This document shows, piece by piece, positions 41,901 through 53,900 of a DNA stretch of 64,000 bases. The notes beneath the pieces are model-generated. The model made no database searches and was not told the DNA's origin. It saw only the letters and a list, made by a program, of their open reading frames with translations. The position numbers were made by a program, and so were the translations under genes. Position 1 is the first letter of the stretch. The number at the start of each line of letters is the position of its first letter. The DNA is from Todiramphus chloris collaris (lineage: Eukaryota > Chordata > Aves > Coraciiformes > Alcedinidae), in assembly GCA_025345505.1 (NCBI GenBank), contig JANVCC010000062.1, positions 11,137,412 through 11,201,411 of the forward strand, written 5' to 3'.

Positions 41901-44900
41901 AGTGTAATATCCACCCCTACGTGGATCTCGGCTTGCCCTGAGAACTCGAGCATGCTTGTTATCTGAGAGTCTTGGAAGCTTAACTGGAGAACAGTCAGGT
42001 GCCTGGAAACATGGGCAGCAGCTGAGCAGGATCTCTAGCAAATGATATGCATTCAGCGTTTCTGAACCTGAAATGACAGTGAAGATACTCAAAAGAAGAT
42101 GGTCATTTGCCTCGGGTATTGCAATAAGCATGTGGCTTAGGTCGGACCTGCAATTCAAACGGTGTCTGCCACTTCCCTTCACAACAGCTCACCTTTTAAA
42201 AAGCAGCGCAGTCTAAATTCAGATGATTCAAATGCAAAGGTGTCGTCACTCTTGTGTTTGATGAATGACTTCTGAGCCTCTATCTAACATCAGTGTTTTG
42301 ACATCCTCCCTTCATTTAATTTGTGGGAAACTTTAATGTACCCTAGGAAGTTTGTGACCTTTTCCACCAGAGATGCAAAAACGCAGATTTTATTTTTATG
42401 GCCTATTTCTCTCTCAACCAGGGGATGAAGGGAGCACCTCTGCTCTTTCACAAGCTCCAGCATTTTATTTTCTTCTGAGGCCTATTTTCTGGAAGTGCTT
42501 ACAGCACTGCCAGCAGTGCAGATTATGGTGAGAAGCAATAGTAAATCATGGTGCTTGCTTGGAGGCAAGGAAGCCATAACCACAAACCCGACATGGGGCT
42601 GTAAAAACAAAACACCTGCCTGCACCGAGCTCACGTATGGAAGGGAAAGCGAGTTGGGCAGAGGTGTGATTCAAAGCACTTTCTCCAAGCTGCCTTATCT
42701 AGCACAGGACCACAGGTCTAACCTCCTCCTCACTGCTCTGTATAGACACATACCTCAGTGATGGACTTAAAATAAATATAAAAAGAAGGGTGTGATGCAC
42801 TTGCATATTAAAAGTAGTTTAACACAGGATGCTCTCCTGGGAATTTGAAATTAATGATTCCCATAGCATCTGATTTACAAACAGGGTCTACTTTCCCCAG
42901 GCAGAATCACTTTTTTGGAGGGAAAACAAAATCTCCTCAAGTTCTCTGAAGACTTACAAGCAGGCAGAACTGTCCTCCTGCATGGCCAGTTTCCCAGGAA
43001 GCACAAAGACAGCAGTCGGTAGAGCACTGGCAGTAGTTGAGGCAGAATATTTAGCAGTATAAACAAGGGGACCTGAGGTGAGAAATGAGCAGATCAGGCC
43101 TTAGAGCTGCAAAACCTAAGTCAGCAAACAGCAGCTACCACATAACAATAATGCCATGGCCAGGGAAAGAGATCACAAAAAGAATCCCACTAAAACCCGC
43201 GCTGCCTGTCACAGCAGCCTTCCTGTGCTATGACGGGTACCTGAGCATTTGCAGGCAGCAGGGTTGGCGTGGAAACAGAGCCCTGCCTTGATCTGTATGT
43301 ATTTCTATTGTCTATACTGAGGACATATGTTTCTGATTTATGGCGTGGCCAATGGCAAAGCGACACTTTGAGTAATGGAAGGGAGCAGGCTGGCGAGGCT
43401 GCTATCATTCCCAAAACGAGCCGCTCAAGTTCAGAGCCTGGGAACAGGCAGCCTGAATACAAACCACCTCACTCAGCTCTGGTGGAGGATGCAGGAGGGG
43501 ACACCACTCCTTCAGCCCCACTGCTAAACTTTTTTGGGTGCATCGCTGACAGCATATGAATGACTCCTCACGGTAACAAGGGATGACGAACGCTTAGGTG
43601 CAGAGAGGGATGGAGGGAGGAGCATGTGTCTGTGTGCACATAGTCAGATTTTTCATACTTGTTAAATTCCTTGACGTTTAATTTTGAGCAGGAAAGTTTC
43701 CACAATGCCAAGGACAATAAAGGACCAATTTGCGGCTGTATGTTACCATTGATATTTCAGCATGAATGAAAATTGCACCGTTCGGTGATGAAAAGAGCAT
43801 CTACTTGCAATAAGGAGCACCATGGAAACCGAAATATCATTTACCAAGAAAGGCTCTTCTTCTGAAGGAATTCAAAATGAGGAAAATGGTAACTGCAAGT
43901 GCCTTAAAGCATTAGCACTTTAAAAGGTATAAAAAGAGTTTAAATGAAATTAAAAGGAGATGTCTTAACAATACTGCACTGCCACGAAGGGGGCTGTCTG
44001 TCAGATAAATAGTTTTCCCTGAAGAAAGCAGGGAAATGAGGCTCTTGCTAAGGACAGCCCAGCAGACTGCCTACAGGTGTGAGACAGCCCACATAGTACA
44101 CTGAAATAACTCGGTGGGAAATGACTACGTTCTGACACAGAAGAGAAATCCAGAAAACTCCAAGTGTGAGCTGAAATATGCCTTTGTAGTGTGCAGTATC
44201 TGGAGGCGCTTGAATGAAGTTCAAATGGGAATAGCAGCTTTTTCTATATTATTACCTTCAGTGCTTTGAGAAAGGATATATCAGTAAGCTGAAATCCTCT
44301 CTTGCTAAAACTTCATAATACTTGAACTAAAAATCACATACATAGGAAATGACTTTTTAAATTATTTTTTAATTTTTTTTTTTTTAATAAATGATGAAGT
44401 GATGTCACAAAGAAAAATATAAAATTTCCAAAATCACTAGTAAGGCTGCATTTTCCTTTTTCTGTGTTCAGACTGAGAAATCTTAAGAATAACCCTTAGA
44501 GAGTCAGTACTGAAACCCTTCTGCAAATCGAGTTCCTTCCAGTTTCGACAGCGACATGAAATAGAATTATTATTCATCTTTTTCCAATGATCTTGCACAG
44601 TATGGTCAATTAGAGTTAGGATTTTAAGGCTGATTGATCTTCTCAATAGCACACTGTTGAGTTTACCCTCTGCCAATGATGCAGTGCACTTACTTGCTAA
44701 AAATCTTAAAATGGGAGGGATAATGATGGTCAATATACAACTTACTGCACCGTCTCTACTTCTGACTCAAAAGCAACCTATTAAAAACCATGTACTGGTG
44801 CCACCAAAAAGCCCCACATCCTGGTACTCCATAGCACACTGTCCAGTACCAGCCTTCCTGACATCTACACCTGAATGGAAGCCTAGAGAAAACTAGTTGA

Positions 44901-47900
44901 AAAGAAAACTCGGCTCTGTGGAACAGGACAAATTTAGGTGTTAGTACAGAGAAAGTTCTTGCAAGGCTTGTTTCAGTAACCAAAATAAGCACAAAGCAGA
45001 TGACAGGATTTGGGCCACCGTGGGAGAAACTTTCTTAGGAGACAAGAAAACATGTAACTCATTACTCTCCAGAGTAGTTCCTCTGGGACAGCATCCTGAC
45101 TGACAACAGTCAACACCATGCCCAGGTGGCCTACAGTTGGGACCTACTTAAGTCTGGGAGTGCCTGCAACTACGAAAAAGACTACTCTTGTTGTCTTCAC
45201 AAACACCAAGGAAGAATCCTCCAGAGATTCTGCTTATTCTTCATGGCTATAGAAATATTTTGTCCTACAACACACTAAGAGTTCATTCTCTAATGAAGTT
45301 CTGCCCAAAGAAAAGAAATTTCATGATCTTCTATGTTCTTTCTGGATGAACTGTTACTTTTATATGGCTTTGCTTAGCAGTTGGTTTTTTCCTCCTGTGA
45401 TAAACAGATATGAAAAAACAGAAGCACCTATCATTCCTTCACTGTAGGATGAATCTAATTCTTCTTTTCTCTATAATAACCCCAAGCAGAAGTTAAACCT
45501 CTTGTCAGACTAGAGTGCTCCTATTCTCTATCGCTTCTCATGATCTACAGAGGAGGTCTCAGTATTAGATCTTGCCAAACGATGATATCAAAACTGCTCT
45601 TCTAAGGGACATTTCATTCCATCATACTTCAAAAAATTGAATACTGTTATTATATAGTCCACTTTTTTTTTGCAATGAACAAAACATAGTGACAAGGTGA
45701 AGATGCAAATAACAGTACTTGCTCAACAACAAGTGTTACAAGTGAATGAGGATTGACATAATAGACCACAGCAGTGCAACTTGTAAAAGGCAGATTATTC
45801 ACTTCACAGCTCCTCTGGAGCCATTATAATCTTATATAAATCCTCTTAGTTTACAGTTCATGGATATAGGCTGTACTGTAATTTAAATGATTGAAAACCC
45901 TTATGGGTTGTTAGTTAACAACATTCTTCTCTTAGATAAAATATCACTGTCACTGTGTATTTAAAATTCCAACACACTCACAGCTAAATATCAAAGTACA
46001 AGCTACACTGTAAGCAACCTGCTTCCAGGACACCAGTATGCCCATAAGCACACACATAAAACAGTCACTGTGTATGGAAAGGAGCGTGCAGGGGAATAGG
46101 AATCCGAGCACTTGATGGCTAAAAAGAACCTACAGCCTCCTCTGAAGGAAACTCTGCGATCACACAGAAAGGGATACGCTCATCTACATGAAAGATGCAC
46201 AGTCAGTCTTGGTTTGATACAACTGTTCTATATCACAGCCAGCAATTTCACTACTTGGTAAAGATGAACAATCAAATAAATCAAGCCCATTTTGTGTCTC
46301 AGACAAAAAGAGTGTGTCAAAGTTGACTAAGACATTCTGCTAACTGAACTAAGTGAAATATAATCCCTTTCTTGTGTATGATAACACCATTGCTACAGAT
46401 ATTTTGATCACACTGTTGTAACGTATAACTCCATGACATGGCACACTTGATAACAGTTTGTGCAGTTATAAAACTCCAATCTGATGCACATGAAAGATTC
46501 ACAATCTGATGCACAATGAGAATCATGCTATCCTTGCAATTTTAGTAGTCAAATTCCTTCATTTGAGTTTTATTCTCCCATTTTGTGCTTTATACCATTA
46601 AAAAATGCTCTCTCACATTCTCTGTCAGTTAGCTGCCGGCATCAGCCTATAGAAGGTTTAGATGTTGCTCTGATAAAAGGTTGCTGTTAATGACAAGCAG
46701 GGTGATGCTATACTTCTGGTGTAACAACACGCACACCAGACGCTGGCTGAGCACTCTGCACTTTGTCATTTTTGAGGCTCAGTATTAAAGGAAAAAAAAA
46801 AACAAATCCAAACAAAAAGGAACAACAAAAGGGGTACAAAGAGGCTTATCCTCTTCTGCAGCCAGGAAAAGATGCTCCACAGTACAGATGAGAACACAGC
46901 ACTGGGAGTTAAACTAGGATTCTCTGCCACATATAACCACCCAGAGGTAGTGAGTGCTGGCTTAATTTTACAAACAGGAGAAATGTCTGAGAGACTCTCC
47001 TTTTTCTATACACAGGCTGTAACTGATACTGGCCATAGCCACGAGCTTTACACCTATGCAATTTCATCAGGAATTTCTTTGCTTTTGCCAGGTTTTACAG
47101 TGAGATTTTCATGCTGTTTGAAACCCAGCTTTAAATCTCAGACTGAAACATTAAGCCGAATGCTGAGAATTTACTCCTCCACAGCTAATGCCGTTGGTAA
47201 ATAAGGAAATAAAAGCACCAGTGTCAGAGGAAGCCAGGCTCCTGTTTTAAAGTGTTGTGGTTTAACCCCAAGCAGCAACTGAACACCACACGCTACTCAT
47301 TCACTCCCCACCCCCTGCAGTGGGGTGGGGAGAAGCATTCGAAAAAAGTAATTGTGGGTTGAGATAGAACAGTTTAATAACCGAGATAAAATACAATAGC
47401 AATATTAATAATAAAATAATAATAATTGTAATAAAAAGGAAAACAACAAAAAGAGATAAATACAGCACACGAAAAGTGATGCACAATGCAGTTGCTCACC
47501 ACTCGCTGACCAATGCCTGAGCAGCCAACTGCCTCCAGTTTATATACTGAGCATGATGTTCTATAGTATGGAATACCCCTTTGGCTGGAGGGTTATGGCT
47601 GTCCTGGCCACGCCCCCAGCTTCTTGTGCACCTGATTGCTGGCAGAGCATGAAAAACTGAAAAATTCTTAATATAAGATAAGCACTACTTAGCAACATCT
47701 AAAACATTGGTGTGTTGTCAGCATTGTTGTCATGATAAACCCAAAACACAGCACTGCAGCAGCTACTAGGAAGAAAACTGTCCCAACTGAAACCAGGATA
47801 AAATGGGAAGGGGAAAACCCAGAACAGGTTTGCCTACAACTGCATCAAAAGGTGATTTTTTGCAAACCATATGCACCCATAAACCACCCCTGCTTTCTTT

Positions 47901-50900
47901 CACAAAGAGCATAACCCTCCCAGGGCTCAAGCTAATCGATCACGGTGGAGGCTGCGCGGGAGCTGAGGTGTCTGTGCTCTCTGGGCTCTGAGCCACCTCC
48001 TGTGGACACTCGCCTTGTTACCTCACCCAGCTGTCAGCCCAAAGCACGGTCTGATAGCAGTTATCAGCTCTGGGAGCTGCCGGGCGTTGCGTTAGCATAC
48101 AAAGAGGCCATACGGCACCATCAAATGAAGGACTGCATCCCAAGCCAATAATTCTTACGTAGGCAAAACATTTGCTGATTGGGCTCAGTATGTTTGGCAG
48201 AAAGGACTCAGTGCCATGGCTGACCTTATCAGTCTACAGACACAACTTTATCTGATCCCTGCTTGGATGATTTTTTTTTTTTTTTTCACCCCATCAGGTT
48301 ATAAGTGATCTGGTGAGTTTACTTACTTTTCTATCTACTATTAATGCACTGCTGTCTCACCTCTTTTCCAATAAATTCAGTCATGCCACCAGGTTATGAA
48401 TCACCAAAAAAGAATGAAAACATCTAATGAGAGCCTAGAACCTTCACTGCAGCCAAGAGAGGAGCTGGTTTAGCCCTGAGAGATCTACAATCTCTCCAGT
48501 AAAGTACAGTGTGTTTTACAGCTCTGTACCTTTAGCAGTGCATCAGTCTTGCATGAGATGTTTATTCCTGCAATGGATATTCTGCTGAGCAGCTCGGGGT
48601 TCCCCTAAAGAGGATACTGCCACCCTTCTGTACAGGTACTGCTATGTCCCTGAGTGCAAGAGAAATAGATGTTAAAATACTCTCGCATCTATTTCAGGCA
48701 TTGAAAACGAAAGAAACTTCAAAGGTTACATTGTTTTGTTGTTCCACTACATTAGCCTGCTGGTAAAGCAGATTAGGATTTTGCCAACTACCCGGGGAGA
48801 CTGTGAATAAACGTTTGTTTTACTTCCTTAGCAGGGCTGATTCACAGTAACAATGATTCACGTAAACAAACAAGAATGAATTAAAAAAAAAAAGGAAAGC
48901 AAACACACCTTGCACTCAGCAGGTTATCACATCAGCAAGCAAATAGAGTCACACAAGGGCTGGAGACGAGTAACCTGCTCCGTAGCAATGTGACGCTGCA
49001 CAACACGAGCTGAACAACCACCACAGACAGTCAGGGCAGTCACCATGCCAAGCTGCAGCCAGCGCAGAGGTTTATTGCATCCTTTACACCTCAGAGCCAC
49101 CAAAGCTCTCTGAAACTCCGAGCCAGAGGTGCTACAAGACTCCCTGCAACAGCCAGCCAGCTGCTGCAAACCTGCAGAGCTCTTGGTACCCTGGGGAGAC
49201 ACCTCCACTGCCACCGAGGAGGATGGAGGACAAGTACCTCTAACTGAGTTCCTTGAACTTTTTTGCTTCCTCAAAAGAGGTGCCACGGGCATGGCAGAGG
49301 ATGAGAAACCTGGTTGAAAGTTTCCACTTCGACACAGATGTTTGCCTCTTCTATGTACACTGCAAGCAATACCTTTGCCCATACCCTGTCACACCACCTG
49401 ACATCATCAGCATCAAATTGACAAAGGCTGTCCCTTGTAAAAATCAGAATGTTCAAATATCCTCATCCTCTGCAGAAGAAATTAGCCCAGACCCACTTTC
49501 TCCATTACTCTTGGATGGGAAAAACATATGGCTGTGCATCACAACAGCCCCTGCACCTGCCTGTCCACTCATCCCACCAGCCAGCCCACAAGAAGATCTC
49601 TTCTCCAGCAGACACCTCTACTTCAGCAGGAGCCTGCCCGACTGCTACATTTTCAGTACTACAAGTAATCTTCAGAAGGTTTTGATTACTTCCAGAATTC
49701 TGAGAGATTTTGTTCAGTCATTTTCATTTCAAGTTGGGCCTTTTATCTTAAACCACAGAGTCTAAGTAAACAGAAGCCAACATATCAAAGCAATGGCTTC
49801 TGAAGTACCACCTCAATGTAGATGCTGCCTTAGTGGGGAGACCATCATGCAGGCAGGCTGGTCACCTGTCCTGCCTCACCCTCCTCCCTCCGAACAGCAC
49901 ACACAGGACCCTGTGTCCCTCCATATTCAGTGTGGTATTATGGCCTTTGCAGTTCATCTTTTCCCCTCTCTTTTTCCTTCCATCCTCTAGCTACGTTTGC
50001 TGAATATCTTTGATATTTCAGGTAGCTGAATACCTACCCCATTTCTGTACTAACATCTTTGCAGTATCTTTATTATGTTCTTGAGACGTAAAAGGAATTG
50101 GAATCAGATCCTGTACCAGACAAGGAGGAGAAAAAGAACAGTGATAGCACTATTAATTTCAATACACATATCCACAGTTAAAACCCAGTACAGCAATGAC
50201 CTACTAATCTAACCCTGCATCTACAGCACTCATTTTTGTTCTTCCATTTCTCCACTCTTCCTTAAACACCCGTGCAAAGCATGTGCTGTAAGTTAACTTT
50301 GACTGTATGAAATAATAAATCACATTACAAAAACCAAAGAGAACAAATAGATGGAAAGTGACAGCTACACTTTTTTTAGTTTAGTATACCCTCAAAGCTT
50401 AGGTATGAAATCTGCATTTCCTAATCCTGAACATTTCCACAGTCATCAGCTCAACTTTTGTGTGAATACAAGGAATATAAATGCTAGAACAGGTAATTAC
50501 ACAAGTGACCTTGCCTTTCTTCATTTCATAGTGAATTATTAGTCTCCTCAACTGTAATGTTATGAGACATCCTTATTGTCTTAATTAATGTTCAAGGTAT
50601 ATCTTTGAAACCTTTACAGATGCTATAGAATACATCAGTCTCTTCTAATTTACACCTATTGACTGGCATATCAGTTTAAGCCCTGTCACGGGTAGCTCTT
50701 CACTGCAGTCAATTTCTAAACAGGAAATCAGCTTGCTTTTTTTTTTTTTTTTTAAAATAGAAAGATAATAAAGTGGAAGTAGGAGAGAGAAAAACTGGAA
50801 GTCAACTGAACCAATTGAAATGCTAAATTAGTGTTTAGAAAGCAGCTGCCAGTGACAAAGATACTGGATCATCTCTCTCTCATGAGGTGGAACTTCACTA

Positions 50901-53900
50901 CTGGACTAAAAAACATGGGGTGGGGGGAAAAAAAACCAAACAAGCAAACAGAAAGAAACTGCACAGGAGAAAAGGAAAGAGTAACAACAATATATGTCGA
51001 ATGCATCTCATGTACACGTTCCTGAATATTATAGATTATCATGTAGCCATTAGGTCAGTCCTTAACTAAAAGTGTAAAGAAAACAGAAAAACCCAACTTA
51101 AAAGTGTAAAAAAACCCCTCTGGAAAGCACTGCATACACACAGCAGCTACCTCTGACTGTAAGGTAAGGGAGAGGAATAGTGCCCAGTGAAACCTGCAGC
51201 TTTTTTGTTCTCCCTGCTGCTGAAGCCTTGCTCTCTGTGATCCCTACTCCAGATAACAGGTGAATTCGTGCAGCGAGGCATCTTCCCAGCCCCTCTGCTC
51301 TCTGCAGATAGTGCTCTGGTGAATTCAAAGCACTGCTCAGACACAAAGTGCACGTGTCAAAGACAAGGCAGGGGATTCAGGCCCGTGGAGTGTCTTTATG
51401 CGCACATCTAGATGTCTCCAGGCTCAAACTGCATGGCACACAGCGTTTTCCAGCTGTGCTCTCTGTTTCCCCTCTCCTATGACACAGTACAGTTGTTGAG
51501 GAGGACCCACTGCACCCGTGGGGCAAGGGACAGCCAGGTGTGGTAGGAAGAATTTGTGTTCAACAGCCTAGAACAGGGGAGAAAAAGAACTAAAGGACTG
51601 AATCTGTATCCTTAGTTAAATATGAGATATTAAATATGGTAGTTAGTGTGCTGGAACTCTTGAAAATTGAGGAAAAGTCTGTGCTACAAAAGGACAGGAT
51701 AATCCACGTTATCATACCCAATAATCCAGTTCAGTGTAATCGAAATTAAAGAAAACAAGCAAACAAAACCAACAAACACCAAAACAAACAAACAGACAAA
51801 AGGACCGAGGTATTTGGATTACCAATTTCAATTCCATCCTGGCCATTTCCCCGTTTGAACTCAAGCTGCTAACATGATTAAAATCACAGTTTCCCTTGTT
51901 GGTTTTTTTAGATGCAGTGACTCTCAGGAAATCCTATCAGAGACAGTCCCCAAAAGAAAGTTGCAGACCTTAAAACATTTGCACATCTCACGTGCAGCTC
52001 ACTTAATTGCATCCATCCTTGGCAGCAATAACAGATTGCCAAGGTCGGGGCATTTACAGTGCATCTCGCAGGGGGTGGGAGGGAGAGGAGAGGAGAGAGA
52101 GCAGAAGAAGCTGGAGCCAGAACTCAGCTGAACCTGCCACAGCATCTGCTGCTCCAACATGGGCTTTTCCTTCAAGATCCTTTTACTTTAAAAGCTCCGC
52201 TCGCCGATGCGCAGGACAGTGCAGCAGCAAAAGGAATATGGCTTGAAGGAAGTCTGGTCGCTTCTTACAAAAGCTTATTATTCCTTATTGATTTACCAGC
52301 AGCCCTGTTAGGAATTCGGAGTCATTGAAGGGAAAACTTACTGCCATACTAACATGTGCAAGCTGAAATTATGGATGGCCAAGGAGCATTTTTAATACTT
52401 CCGCCCCCCAGCTTGGTAACAACTGGTTTTAAATCTACACCTCCTCAAAATACCACTAAAAATTAGCTGAGATCAGGTGCAAAATTAAGTAATAATTACT
52501 CCTTCCCACCAGAAATATGTATTTATGAAGCACATCATGCCACAGCTAATGCCTGTATTGGCTCACACATAATATTTTGTCAAGCAGTTCTCAGCCTGAT
52601 GCTGTACCCAGAGTCTTCAAGTGACCTGGGTAATGAACTACAGAACAGTTAAATTCTCCCAAACTAGGAGTTACGGTGAAAAAAAGGTTGAAAATAGGAT
52701 CAAAGTTAACTCCAAACATTTGGATGCCCCTCATAACAGCATCCAGCGAGAAGCAGCAGCATACTTTAAGTAAAAAAAAAACCCAAACCTGTTTTGGTGA
52801 AGTGCAAAAGATTAGTTCCTATACTGAGATTTCAAAAAATTGAACCCACCAAAAACAGGCACCCAAGACTGAATGAGAGACTGAAAGTAATGGAAAGTTC
52901 ATTTTATCAATAACAGCTCCATGCTGGTGAGCCACTTCCCTTATGAGCTAGTAATTGTCTACTTCACCCTCTCAAACACACACAAATACTACTGAATTAC
53001 ATCTTAATTAAATGATTTTTCATACACTTTACAACTAACAAAACCCATACTTGGTTTTGTTTTAAGTACATTTGATCTACTAAATTAATTTGTTTTCTTT
53101 ATTTGTCAGAGTCAGCTCCCCATTAAAAGATTTTATAGTTGTGAAGATGTTATTGTGAATTTATCATTTTATCCCTCACACAGGGTGCAATTAAACTGTG
53201 GAAAGTGATGTTGGATTCACCACTGTTTGGACATCTCATCTTCTAAGATGCGTAGCAGAAAACTGAGGGAATTTAAGTAGCTTGTCATCCTGTTAGATAC
53301 AGTAAAATTTAGAAAATAAAACTGACATTGAAATACACATAAAAATAGGATAGGGTAATTAGAACATCTTCATTTTATGATGGAGAATAAGTATACAAAT
53401 AGAAAAATAGCCCAAGACACAAATAAAATTTCAAAGAAAAAAATGCAAATGCTCACTTAACTGACCCAGCTTTCCCTTTAAGGTAATCTGAAGAATTCAC
53501 ATGAGCAAACAGGCTTTGTAAAAATATTTGAAAGATTAGCATTTGTCTCGTTTGATTATCTTCACATAAAGTATCACAATGTAATCCTATAACTTCTGCA
53601 CTGAATATCTGGATCTGTAGCCTGACATGAAAAAAAATTAATTAAAGTCAAAAGCATCTTTTACGAGCAAGTGGAACAGAGTAACTCAAGAAAGATTTCA
53701 AACTCCAGGTACCAAAGCTCTTCTTGCATGTAGCTACGCAGGATACCTGCATCCATTGTCAGATCTTAAAGGAAGGAACTATATTTATGGCCAGCTACTT
53801 TGTGAGAAAGGCTTGTCAAAAGTTTATTTAAAAATAAGATTGCATTCCCATGGGGAACAGCCCCAGGTGCTAACTACTGCTAGTGACCTACATGTACATT

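Noticed and set aside
41757-42182. 141-codon minus-strand frame in intron 6
   Set aside because: No homology recognised, and coding-like composition is absent. The sequence may be a non-coding element instead.
49253-49765. Longest open frame in the window (170 codons)
   Set aside because: It does not begin with ATG, overlaps a 151-codon antisense frame, shows no recognisable domain and has no splice or promoter context; probably chance in a locally GC-richer stretch.
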